The translations under genes were made by a program, and so were the position numbers. From positions 1 through 64,000 of the forward strand of contig JAZJZF010000064.1 in assembly GCA_040389965.1 (NCBI GenBank): a stretch of 64,000 nucleotides of DNA. Direction: 5' to 3'. A model generated the notes under the pieces. It was not told the DNA's origin and did no database searches. It worked only from the letters and a program-made list of their open reading frames with translations. Source of the stretch: UBA4416 sp040389965. GTDB taxonomy: Bacteria > Bacteroidota > Bacteroidia > B-17B0 > Aurantibacillaceae. The stretch's first letter is position 1, and the number at the start of each line of letters is the position of its first letter. Shown here one piece after another: positions 42,744-50,770 of the stretch.

Positions 42744-43568
42744 ATGGATAATACTTTTTTAAATTTCTCCGGCAAAGTAGTATTAATTACCGGCGGAACC
42801 AGAGGTATTGGATTAGAAACAGGTCTGTCTTTCGGGAAAAGAGGTGCTCTTTGCATACTCACTTACCGTTGGGGAGATCACGATGATGAATCTATTTACA
42901 AAGCATTTGAAAATGTAAAAGCCCCTAAACCTATTTTACTGGCGGCTGATGTTTCAAAAAACGACGACACTAAAGCGTTATTGGAAGAGGTAAAAAAACA
43001 AGGCGTTAAACAAATTGACATTTTTATCAGTAACGTTTCTTCTGCAATGGTAATCAACGCTTTTGAAGACTATACTTTAAAAGGGTTAAAACAAAGTATC
43101 TCTTATTCTACCTGGCCAATGATTGGCTATACCAAAGAAATTTTTGCTGCCTTTAATAAATACCCCAAATATATTATAGGCGTATCATCAACCGGACCAA
43201 CAGATTATTCTATTGGTTACGATTATGTAGCAGCATCGAAAACAGTAATGGAAGTATTTGTAAAATATTTAAATTTCCGTTTACGTGAATATGATGTGTG
43301 CATTAACGCTGTGCGTTCACGTGCTATCAAAACCAAATCATTAGAAGCTACTTTTGGGAAAGAGCTTGAAGAATTTGCAAAGCAATTTGTTCCTGATAGT
43401 TATTGGATACAACCTGAAGAGCTTTCTGAAGCAATGGTTGGCTTATGCTCAGGATACTGTGATACAATAAGCGGTCAGATCATTACGGTAGACAAAGGCA
43501 CCAGCTTTTTTGATAACCTGATGGATATCTATACACGCGCTCAAAAAAAGAAACTTAAACCGGCTTAA
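42744..43568 (+). CDS. FabL-like enoyl-ACP reductase, copy B
   Basis: A 274-residue paralogue of the 40670 gene: LITGGTRGIGLETGLSFG, then YRWGDHDDESIY, FISNVSSAMVINAF, and Tyr159-x6-Lys166 in YDYVAASKTVMEVFVKYL. The spacing matches FabL/FabI-type enoyl reductases. Keeping two copies in divergent halves of the cluster suggests different substrates, perhaps straight-chain enoyl versus 3-methylenoyl (inference). It sits between the ACP and the alpha-oxoamine synthase. Confidence 0.78.
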   Translation: MDNTFLNFSGKVVLITGGTRGIGLETGLSFGKRGALCILTYRWGDHDDESIYKAFENVKAPKPILLAADVSKNDDTKALLEEVKKQGVKQIDIFISNVSSAMVINAFEDYTLKGLKQSISYSTWPMIGYTKEIFAAFNKYPKYIIGVSSTGPTDYSIGYDYVAASKTVMEVFVKYLNFRLREYDVCINAVRSRAIKTKSLEATFGKELEEFAKQFVPDSYWIQPEELSEAMVGLCSGYCDTISGQIITVDKGTSFFDNLMDIYTRAQKKKLKPA

Positions 43569-43574
43569 TATAAT

Positions 43575-44876
43575 ATGTCAAATTTAGATACAAGTCTTGC
43601 TAAACACGTACGCGAAAATTTTGCAGACTATACATATGATATGTTCATGATGAACATGTCTGCAGATCTTGAAGAAATGGAACTTTTTTCAGAATATGTA
43701 GACATTTTGAACGAAAACAAAACCTACACCTTTGAAGCAGCCCGTAACGGTACACAAGGCCCTGAAACGGATTTACTGCGTGCTAATGGCGAAACGGTTC
43801 ATGTGGTTAATTTGTCAAGCTATAATTACTTAGGCTTCAGTTACCATCCTGATGTGATTAAAGCAGCACAAAATGCGGTTGCACAATACGGTTTAGGAGC
43901 TTCCAGTTCACCTGTAATCAGTGGGACTTATTTAGTTCATAAACAGTTAGAACAAGCGCTTATTAAATTCTTCGATCTGCCCGGTCGTGGCGTTTCTTTA
44001 TTTACTGCAGGTTACAGCGTTAACTTAGGTGCCATCTCTGCGTTTATTAAACCTGGGCATGAAGTGATTATGGATTCGGCATCACACATGTCGATTGTAG
44101 AAGGTGCTAAACTTTCGGGTGGAAACATGACCTTTTTCCGTCATAACGATATGGCGCATTTAGAAGAATTATTAAAAGAAAAATGCGATGATTTTACACG
44201 CGTATTAATATGTGTGGAAGGTATTTACAGTGGCGACGGCGATTACGGTAATTTAAAAGAAGTGGTAAGGTTAGCAAAACAATATGGCGCTTTTACGTTG
44301 GTGGATGAAGCACATTCTGCTTTAGTAGCCGGCGAAAACGGACGCGGTGTTTGCGAACAACAAGGCGTTTTGGAAGATGTTGATTTATATGTCATGACTT
44401 TCAGTAAAGCTTTTGGTGGTGTTGGTGGCGCAGTATATGCAAAAAAAGAAATTGTTCAGTACATGAACTGGTATGCTAAATGCCGTATGTTCTCTTGTGC
44501 ATTAGACCCTGCTGTTACCGGTGGTATGACCAAAGTTATTGAATTAGCAGGAGGCCCGCTTGGTGATGAAAGAAGAAAAAGATTAAAATCAAATGCTACT
44601 TTTTTCAGAAAACAATTGGAAGGTAAAGTAGTTTTAAGTGAAGGCGATGCCTGGGTAGTGATTGTACATTTTGGAGCAGAAAAGAAAACCTTAGCATTGA
44701 ATGATTACCTGCAGCGCCAAGGCTTGGATACCAGCATTATTCAATTCCCTGCTGTACCAAGAAATGAAGCCAGGATCAGAATGTTTGTGACTTCGGAGCA
44801 TACTGAAGCACAATTAAAAAAAGCGGCTGATATTATTATTGATAGTGCCGCTAAATTTGATTTTCTAATTAAATAA
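43575..44876 (+). CDS. alpha-oxoamine synthase (serine palmitoyltransferase-like)
   Basis: This 433-residue PLP enzyme joins an acyl thioester to an amino acid with loss of CO2. Visible are SSYNYLGFSYHP, SPVISGTYLVHKQLE, DSASHMSIVEGAKLSGG, DEAHSALVAG (Asp for the PLP ring, His) and the PLP lysine Lys278 in VMTFSKAFGGVGG. An N-terminal segment of about 75 residues precedes the core. It differs from the well-known Sphingobacterium Spt in several of these segments, so the amino acid (Ser, Ala, Gly or cysteate) cannot be assigned. The adjacent ACP suggests an acyl-ACP donor. Confidence 0.82.
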   Translation: MSNLDTSLAKHVRENFADYTYDMFMMNMSADLEEMELFSEYVDILNENKTYTFEAARNGTQGPETDLLRANGETVHVVNLSSYNYLGFSYHPDVIKAAQNAVAQYGLGASSSPVISGTYLVHKQLEQALIKFFDLPGRGVSLFTAGYSVNLGAISAFIKPGHEVIMDSASHMSIVEGAKLSGGNMTFFRHNDMAHLEELLKEKCDDFTRVLICVEGIYSGDGDYGNLKEVVRLAKQYGAFTLVDEAHSALVAGENGRGVCEQQGVLEDVDLYVMTFSKAFGGVGGAVYAKKEIVQYMNWYAKCRMFSCALDPAVTGGMTKVIELAGGPLGDERRKRLKSNATFFRKQLEGKVVLSEGDAWVVIVHFGAEKKTLALNDYLQRQGLDTSIIQFPAVPRNEARIRMFVTSEHTEAQLKKAADIIIDSAAKFDFLIK

Positions 44877-44911
44877 ATAATTTTACCGGCTTAGAAATTA
44901 AAAACAGACAC

Positions 44912-45697
44912 ATGAAAAAAGTAGCAGTAATTACAGGTGGTTCATCAGGATTAGGATATGCTTTATCGGAGCTATTAGGCAAAGAAGGGTATTCAATCGT
45001 GATCATGGCCAGAAACCAGGAAAAGATCACTAAAGCAGTTGCTTCTTTAACTGCATTAAATATTACCGCTAAAGGTATCTCATGTGATATTACAAGTGAA
45101 ACCGCTTTACAAAATGCGTTTAATCAAATTAAAGATGAATATAAACACATCGATTATCTGGTTTTAAATGCAGGAGTAGTTACTACGAAATTATTATCTG
45201 ATTATAAAAATACAACCGAACTTAAACAGGATCTGGAAATTGATCTTATGGGAACTATTTTATCAGCATATCAGTTTTTACCATTACTAAAAGAAGGTTC
45301 TAAATTATTGATGATCTCTTCGGGCTTTGGATTAATGGGTGCTGCAGGTTATTCTATGTATTGTGCTGCTAAAGCGGGAATCGTTAATTTTGGGGAATCT
45401 TTGCGCAGAGAATTATTGAGCAAAGGTATCAATGTGTATGTAGCATGTCCGGGAGATATGGATACACCGCAGTTTCATGAAGAGGTTAAAAATGCACCGG
45501 CATGGATGAAAAAAGAAACACCTAGAAAACTCATGAAAACAGCTGTGGTAGCAGAAAAAATATTAAAACAGGCTAAGGGTTCAAAAAAATATTTAATCGT
45601 TCCTTCGGGCGATGTAAATATGCTGGTGGTATTAAGTAAAATTCTTCCACGCAAATTCAGAGATTCTTTATTAGACGGGATGTTCCCAAGACCCTAG
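44912..45697 (+). CDS. SDR resembling 3-ketodihydrosphingosine reductase
   Basis: A 261-residue SDR: VITGGSSGLGYALSELL, then IVIMARNQEKITKA, LVLNAGVV, and Tyr150/Lys154 in YSMYCAAKAGIVNFGESLR. After the active site it has CPGDMDTPQFHEE, which strongly recalls the PPDTDTPGF segment of eukaryotic 3-ketodihydrosphingosine reductases; the C-terminus has an amphipathic, membrane-associating look. Its position directly after the alpha-oxoamine synthase fits reduction of the 3-keto long-chain base. It is the last gene of the cluster. Confidence 0.78.
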   Translation: MKKVAVITGGSSGLGYALSELLGKEGYSIVIMARNQEKITKAVASLTALNITAKGISCDITSETALQNAFNQIKDEYKHIDYLVLNAGVVTTKLLSDYKNTTELKQDLEIDLMGTILSAYQFLPLLKEGSKLLMISSGFGLMGAAGYSMYCAAKAGIVNFGESLRRELLSKGINVYVACPGDMDTPQFHEEVKNAPAWMKKETPRKLMKTAVVAEKILKQAKGSKKYLIVPSGDVNMLVVLSKILPRKFRDSLLDGMFPRP

Positions 45698-45718
45698 TAA
45701 AGCCTTACAAACAACATC

Positions 45719-45760
45719 ATAAAAGCCGTTGCGATACTCCGTAACGGCTTTTATGTTTTC
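45719..45760 (+). terminator. terminator of the ACP/oxoamine operon
   Basis: The stem ATAAAAGCCGTT/AACGGCTTTTAT (45719-45730, 45743-45754) is followed by GTTTTC, 22 bases after the reductase stop. Confidence 0.8.
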
Positions 45761-45807
45761 ACATAAGGTATGTTTAGTGATCTGTAAATCTTTTAAGTAA
45801 AATACGT

Positions 45808-45936
45808 TTGAATTTACTTTTAATTTTTGAACAGCCACCCGTAAAGCCCAAACTATTTACACAGGAAGCTGAAGCGCATCAATGGCTTAAACAACAAGTA
45901 AATGCCAGGTACGAGAAGTTATTAAACCAGGTTTAA
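45808..45936 (+). pseudogene. short coding remnant
   Basis: A 42-codon open stretch reads protein-like, containing FEQPPVKPKLFTQEAEA and then HQWLKQQVNARYEKLL before a TAA. The pattern F-T-x-E-x-E-A-x-x-W-L resembles the C-terminus of small STAS/SpoIIAA-like proteins. It has no proper start and is in a 264-base intergenic region, so it looks like the tail of a lost gene. Confidence 0.3.
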
Positions 45937-45961
45937 GCTGCGTGAAAATTATTGCAAAAAA

Positions 45962-47644
45962 TTATTTGCCTTTTTTCTCCAGTTCTTTTGCCTTTTTACG
46001 ATCGAGATCTGCTTTATCATTTTCCTTATTTTTTTCATAAGCTTTCGCCCTATGTTGGTATGCATCCGCATTATCCGGACTTAATTCCAGTCCTTTTGTA
46101 TATTCCTTAATAGCATCGGTATAACTGCCTAATTCCATTAAGATGTCGGCTATAGTCAAATAAGTATCTGCATCATAAGGATCGAGCTCTAGTAACTTTC
46201 TGAAATCTTCAATAGCTCCGTCATAATCCCCTATTTCCTGTTTTGTGATGGCTCTGTTACTAAAAAATTCAGGATCCCCTGCCTCAAGCTCAATAGCTTT
46301 GTTAAGATCAACAAGAGCATCGGGATAATCTTTTAAACATTTCGACTTTGCCGCTCCCCGGTTCGAATAGGCCAGGCCTCGCGAAGGATTGAGCTCAATT
46401 GCTTTGCTAAAATCATTGATCCCCTCTTTACAACGGCCAAGCCTCATATGTATTGCGCCTCTCCGGATATAGGCTAAATCATAGGAGGGATTCAACTCAA
46501 TTACTTTTGTGAAATCAGGAAAAGCACTTTCATAATTTCCCAGCTGAAACTTTGCCAGGCCTCGGCGGTCAAATATATCCCACCTGATATCATGAAGATC
46601 AACTGCCTTATTGTAATCAGTGACAGCATCTGCAAATTTACGGAGGAGTAAATTTGCATCTCCCCTTAGCGCGTAGGCCACCGTATCTTTTGAATTCTTT
46701 TCAATAAAGGTATTCATACTTGTTGCAATCAGGCGAAGTGTAGAAGACATAGATGTATCCCTTGCCGTAGGAGGAGATGTGCTATTTAATACCAAAGCAG
46801 AAAGTGTTTTCACTTTGTTGTAATCCTGCCCTGCCCTCGCTTTATTATTTGTTTTTTCATCGGTAAAAGCCCGTTTCATAAGTATTTGAATATCATCAGG
46901 AGTGTATTTTAAAACATAGGTATAATCTTCATTTGCGGCTTTATAATCTTTTAATTTCAGTTTAATATCTCCCCTGTTTATATAAGCATTGATAAATAAG
47001 GTATTGATCTTAATGACGTTTGTATAATCATTTAAAGCGCCAATATCATCATCCATTTTTTCTTCAGTTAAAGCCCTGTTATTAAAAACTTCTGCGTTGT
47101 TTGAATCAAGTGCAATCGCTTTATTAAAGTCTGTCATAGCGGCTTTATAATCCTTGCAGGTGGATTTTGCGGCTGCTCTGCCGGCATAACCATTAGCATC
47201 ATTTGGATTAAACTCCACCAATTTGGAAAAATAAAAAATAGCAGAATCACATTGCTTTAACTCTATGTAGGCAGTAGCTATTCTCCCATAAGCCACGAGG
47301 TATGTGGGATCAATTTCAAGTGTTTTTTTATAGTCACTGATAGCACCCGAATAATCATGCAGATAGTATCTGGCGAGTCCTCTGCCATCATACAATCCAA
47401 CAGTGGAATAATTAAACTGCATAATTTTAGTGTAATCTTCAGCAGCACCATTATAATTGCCTAACTGAAGTTCTGCATCCCCACGCCGCCCATAAGCCAT
47501 TACATTGGTGGAATCCATTTTTATAAAAAAGGAATTGTCCTTAATGATATACCGCAATTTGGGATAACCGGAAGTGTCTTTGATCTGGCCTGTAACCGTA
47601 TAGAAAATGGCCAGGCTGAACAGAAGAAATACGAATCGTTTCAT
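45962..47644 (-). CDS. secreted TPR-repeat protein with internal duplication
   Basis: This 560-residue protein has a signal peptide (MKRFVFLLFSLAIFYTVTG) and about twelve to thirteen tetratricopeptide repeats. Residues of roughly 38-200 and 328-490 correspond to each other repeat by repeat (for example AYGRRGDAELQLGNY with AYALRGDANLLLRKF, and RAAAKSTCKDYKAAM with RGAAKSKCLKDYPDAL). This indicates duplication of a block of several repeats. It ends in a Lys/Glu-rich tail. It probably serves as a periplasmic or surface scaffold; no catalytic domain. Confidence 0.85.
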   Translation of the reverse strand: MKRFVFLLFSLAIFYTVTGQIKDTSGYPKLRYIIKDNSFFIKMDSTNVMAYGRRGDAELQLGNYNGAAEDYTKIMQFNYSTVGLYDGRGLARYYLHDYSGAISDYKKTLEIDPTYLVAYGRIATAYIELKQCDSAIFYFSKLVEFNPNDANGYAGRAAAKSTCKDYKAAMTDFNKAIALDSNNAEVFNNRALTEEKMDDDIGALNDYTNVIKINTLFINAYINRGDIKLKLKDYKAANEDYTYVLKYTPDDIQILMKRAFTDEKTNNKARAGQDYNKVKTLSALVLNSTSPPTARDTSMSSTLRLIATSMNTFIEKNSKDTVAYALRGDANLLLRKFADAVTDYNKAVDLHDIRWDIFDRRGLAKFQLGNYESAFPDFTKVIELNPSYDLAYIRRGAIHMRLGRCKEGINDFSKAIELNPSRGLAYSNRGAAKSKCLKDYPDALVDLNKAIELEAGDPEFFSNRAITKQEIGDYDGAIEDFRKLLELDPYDADTYLTIADILMELGSYTDAIKEYTKGLELSPDNADAYQHRAKAYEKNKENDKADLDRKKAKELEKKGK

Positions 47645-47689
47645 AGATATAAAATGAGCTTATAACAAATGTATAAAAATTGAGGTATA

Positions 47690-47728
47690 AAAAAATCCCG
47701 TCATATATGCTACGACGGGATTTTTTCA
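47690..47728 (-). terminator. terminator of the deoxyhypusine-synthase-like gene
   Basis: A 13-bp perfect stem AAAAAATCCCGTC/GACGGGATTTTTT (47690-47702, 47714-47726) can act on both strands; it lies about 45 bases after the minus-strand gene end at 47772. Confidence 0.85.
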
Positions 47729-47771
47729 TGAATGTTATCAGCCCTCACCTGTATATGAGCACCAGTTTAAA

Positions 47772-48758
47772 TTACCAGCCTAAGATCCAGCTAAAAATTA
47801 AGGGAGCCACAATCGTAGCATCACTTTCTACAATAAACTTAGGTGTATTAATATCTAATTTACCCCAGGTAATTTTTTCGTTTGGTACAGCTCCCGAATA
47901 AGATCCGTAAGATGTTGTACTATCAGAGATCTGGCAGAAATAACTCCAGAAAGGAATGTTTTCCATTTCCATATCCTGATATAACATTGGCACAACACAA
48001 ATAGGGAAATCGCCGGCAATACCACCACCAATCTGGAAGAAACCAACGCCTTTACCTTCGCTGTTTTTTACGTACCAGTCTGCCAGCCACGCCATGTATT
48101 CAATACCACTTTTCATGGTAACAGCTTTTATTTCGTTTTTAATAACGTAAGAAGCAAAAATATTTCCCATGGTGCTGTCTTCCCAACCCGGTACTACTAT
48201 TGGTAAATTACGTTCTGCTGCAGCCAGCATCCAGCTGTCTTTAGGGTCAATTTCGTAATATTGTTTTAACTCGCCGCTGTTTAAAATTTTGTACATGAAC
48301 TCATGCGGAAAAAAACGTTCGCCTGCTATATCAGCATCTTTCCATATTTTATGGATGTGTTTTTGTAAACGACGGAATGCTTCTTCTTCAGGGATACACG
48401 TATCCGTTACACGGTTATAGTGATTCTCTAACAAATCCCATTCATCCTGTGGAGAAAGGTCACGGTAATTAGGCACACGCTTATAGTGGCTGTGTGCTAC
48501 CAGGTTCATAATATCTTCTTCCAGGTTAGCGCCTGTACATGAAATAATATCAACTTTTCCCTGGCGAATCATTTCAGCCAAAGACTTTCCTAACTCTGCT
48601 GTACTCATGGCTCCTGCTAAGGTTACCATCATTTTACCACCTTCGGTTAAATGGGTTTCGTATCCTTTGGCTGCATCTACTAATGCCGCAGCATTAAAGT
48701 GTTTATAATGCGTTTCTATAAATTTAGAAATAGGGCCTTTGTTTGCTGCTGTTGACAT
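47772..48758 (-). CDS. deoxyhypusine synthase-like protein
   Basis: A 328-residue member of the deoxyhypusine synthase family: TLAGAMSTAELGKSLAEMI (NAD-binding region), DIISCTGANLEEDI, PGWEDSTMGNIFASYV, GFFQIGGGIAGDFPICVVP, and a C-terminal YSGAVPNEKITWGKLD where the lysine would be the covalent intermediate. True hypusine modification of eIF5A is not expected in bacteria. Bacterial homologues are thought to work on polyamines such as homospermidine or spermidine. It is transcribed alone; no polyamine genes are nearby. Confidence 0.85.
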   Translation of the reverse strand: MSTAANKGPISKFIETHYKHFNAAALVDAAKGYETHLTEGGKMMVTLAGAMSTAELGKSLAEMIRQGKVDIISCTGANLEEDIMNLVAHSHYKRVPNYRDLSPQDEWDLLENHYNRVTDTCIPEEEAFRRLQKHIHKIWKDADIAGERFFPHEFMYKILNSGELKQYYEIDPKDSWMLAAAERNLPIVVPGWEDSTMGNIFASYVIKNEIKAVTMKSGIEYMAWLADWYVKNSEGKGVGFFQIGGGIAGDFPICVVPMLYQDMEMENIPFWSYFCQISDSTTSYGSYSGAVPNEKITWGKLDINTPKFIVESDATIVAPLIFSWILGW

Positions 48759-48900
48759 ATCTTATAATTTTTTAATGGCGCAAATTTAGTATTTTAAAAA
48801 ATAAAACAGCATTTATTTCATAAGATTACGATGCTTAATTACAAGCAAAGCCCACAAATATATAGCCTGCAAAAAATAACCTTAAATTTACACCAGGATC

Positions 48901-49881
48901 TTAGAAATAAAGATTGAGTCTGATACTGCCTGTTGGGCCAAAAAGGGAGTTTTTATTATCGTTATCAAAGTGAAACTGACTCGATTTACTTCCGCTTAAG
49001 TCCTGTTGGCCTACTACTAATTCGGTACCATTATTACCAATACTTTCTAAAGATGTTTTTGGTTTCCCGGAAAAGCCATAGCCTATTCCCCAGCCAAATT
49101 CGCCGGCGATAGACATTTTTGGAGCAATAAAAAATTCAGCACCTAAAAAGGCTCTTGCTCCTATTTCGAAGCCAAATCCCGATTTTTCTTTGGTAACGCG
49201 GGCATCATTATTATAAGTATCTTTTGTAATATTTGCGGCTTGGGTACCTGATGTAGTAGTTACATTAAAGGCATCGTTTGTTAAATCAACACTCACAGGG
49301 TTTTTAGAACTGGTTGATAATGAATTACCATATTTATAAACGTTTTTGCCTGAAGAGAAACCTATACCGCCTTCTACACCGTAAAAGCCCTGTAAGCGTG
49401 TTTTGCCTCTGCGTTTTTCAATACCAAAAGACAAGCCCACATTTGTATAGGATTGCTTCCAGGAATTTTCTACTTTAAAAGGAACTGCAGGATAAACAGG
49501 TGCCGTTGTAATAGAACGATCTACTACCTGATTTTTTTGAGTCACATTATTAAAACCCAGTCTTACAGCTGCTCTGTAAGCCGTTTTAGAATCTATAAAT
49601 TTCTTGCCTGAAATTGTAAAATTATTTGCTAAAAAATTCCAGGTTGGAGCCTGGTTAGTATAGTGAGAGGCTGTTTGCACAGTACCTGTTGTAACGGTTG
49701 TGGCACCGCCTTTTCCAAAAAAGTTCCCCAGGTAATTAAAAAAAGGCGTAGCGTCGAGGCCAATACACCAATCACCGGCTTCCGGCAATATCGGGCTTCC
49801 TTTTTTAGAAGTGAGATCCTGTGCCTGCATATGCGCTGCAGCCACTAATAAGCAGGTAACGACAATAAGTACTTTCTTCAT
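48901..49881 (-). CDS. outer-membrane beta-barrel-like protein
   Basis: This 326-residue protein has a signal peptide (MKKVLIVVTCLLVAAAHMQA), alternating amphipathic strands rich in Gly/Asn/Ser/Thr, and a C-terminal strand GPTGSIRLNLYF ending in Phe, as in outer-membrane barrels. Segments such as GFEIGARAFLGAEFFIAP and ISGKKFIDSKTAYRAAVRLG look like barrel hairpins. Function unknown. It lies between the deoxyhypusine-synthase-like and Pcm genes without close coupling. Confidence 0.7.
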   Translation of the reverse strand: MKKVLIVVTCLLVAAAHMQAQDLTSKKGSPILPEAGDWCIGLDATPFFNYLGNFFGKGGATTVTTGTVQTASHYTNQAPTWNFLANNFTISGKKFIDSKTAYRAAVRLGFNNVTQKNQVVDRSITTAPVYPAVPFKVENSWKQSYTNVGLSFGIEKRRGKTRLQGFYGVEGGIGFSSGKNVYKYGNSLSTSSKNPVSVDLTNDAFNVTTTSGTQAANITKDTYNNDARVTKEKSGFGFEIGARAFLGAEFFIAPKMSIAGEFGWGIGYGFSGKPKTSLESIGNNGTELVVGQQDLSGSKSSQFHFDNDNKNSLFGPTGSIRLNLYF

Positions 49882-49954
49882 AAATAGCAGTTCTTTAATG
49901 GATGGTTAACGTGGTAAATATCGGTATATTGCTCACGAATGCAATAATTTTAGC

Positions 49955-50632
49955 CTAATTTTTATTTTGAAGCATGGGTACAAACTTAAATTTCCCGAAG
50001 GTTTTTTTATCAAATTCAGTGTCTGATTTTTTAACGATCACATTCATGACTTGCTCTTCGCCTTCCCCTAAAGGAATTACTAAAATGCCGCCTACGGTTA
50101 GTTGCGCCAACAGATCCTGCGGAATATAAGGAGCCGCCGCTGTTACAATAATTTTGTGAAATGGAGCAAACTGAGGCATTCCTTTATAACCATCGCCATA
50201 TACGAGTTTAGCTCCTTTGTATCCGAGCATAGGAAGAAATACTTTTGTTTTATCAAATAGTTCTTTTTGACGCTCTACAGAAAACACTTTTCCTCCCATT
50301 TCGAGCAATACTGCCGTTTGGTAGCCGCAACCTGTGCCTATTTCCAGTATTTTTTCGCCCCTTGTAATTTCCAGTTTTTCGGTTTGAAAAGCTACTGTAA
50401 ATGGATGAGAAATGGTTTGACCCGCCCCTATTTTAAGGGCTTTGTCAGAATAGGCATGATCCAGTAAAGCTGGCCTTTCTGTTGACTGATCAAAAAACAA
50501 ATGTCTTGGAATTTTAAGTATCGCGTTTAAAACGGCCTGGCTTGTTATTCCCTTCTCTTTAAGCTGTTCTACCAAACGTTTTCTCTTCCCCTGGTATAAG
50601 TACTCATCCTCTTTATTAACCTTCAATAGCAT
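49955..50632 (-). CDS. pcm: protein-L-isoaspartate O-methyltransferase
   Basis: This 225-residue SAM-dependent methyltransferase repairs isoaspartyl residues. It has the PIMT signature: PRHLFF near 44, the ISHPFTVA substrate loop, EIGTGCGYQTAVL (SAM motif I, about 97-109) and LVIPLGEGEEQVM. The length is standard. Cytoplasmic, monocistronic. Confidence 0.93.
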   Translation of the reverse strand: MLLKVNKEDEYLYQGKRKRLVEQLKEKGITSQAVLNAILKIPRHLFFDQSTERPALLDHAYSDKALKIGAGQTISHPFTVAFQTEKLEITRGEKILEIGTGCGYQTAVLLEMGGKVFSVERQKELFDKTKVFLPMLGYKGAKLVYGDGYKGMPQFAPFHKIIVTAAAPYIPQDLLAQLTVGGILVIPLGEGEEQVMNVIVKKSDTEFDKKTFGKFKFVPMLQNKN

Positions 50633-50770
50633 AGTGATAATACCTGTGTAAATATTATGTTAACAGGCTTTTAAAGATATTGATAATAAACGCTGTTTTT
50701 TTCATATTATCAATTCATTTTTAACAATGTAATTTTAATATAAGCTTATATTTGGCAAAAAAATTAAAAA

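Noticed and set aside
30141..45697. Aryl polyene or flexirubin pigment cluster
   Set aside because: There is a single ketosynthase, no chain-length-factor partner, no ammonia lyase, no dialkylresorcinol genes and no LolA-type or MMPL-like export genes; the oxoamine synthase, FA2H-like and N-acyltransferase genes point to lipids.
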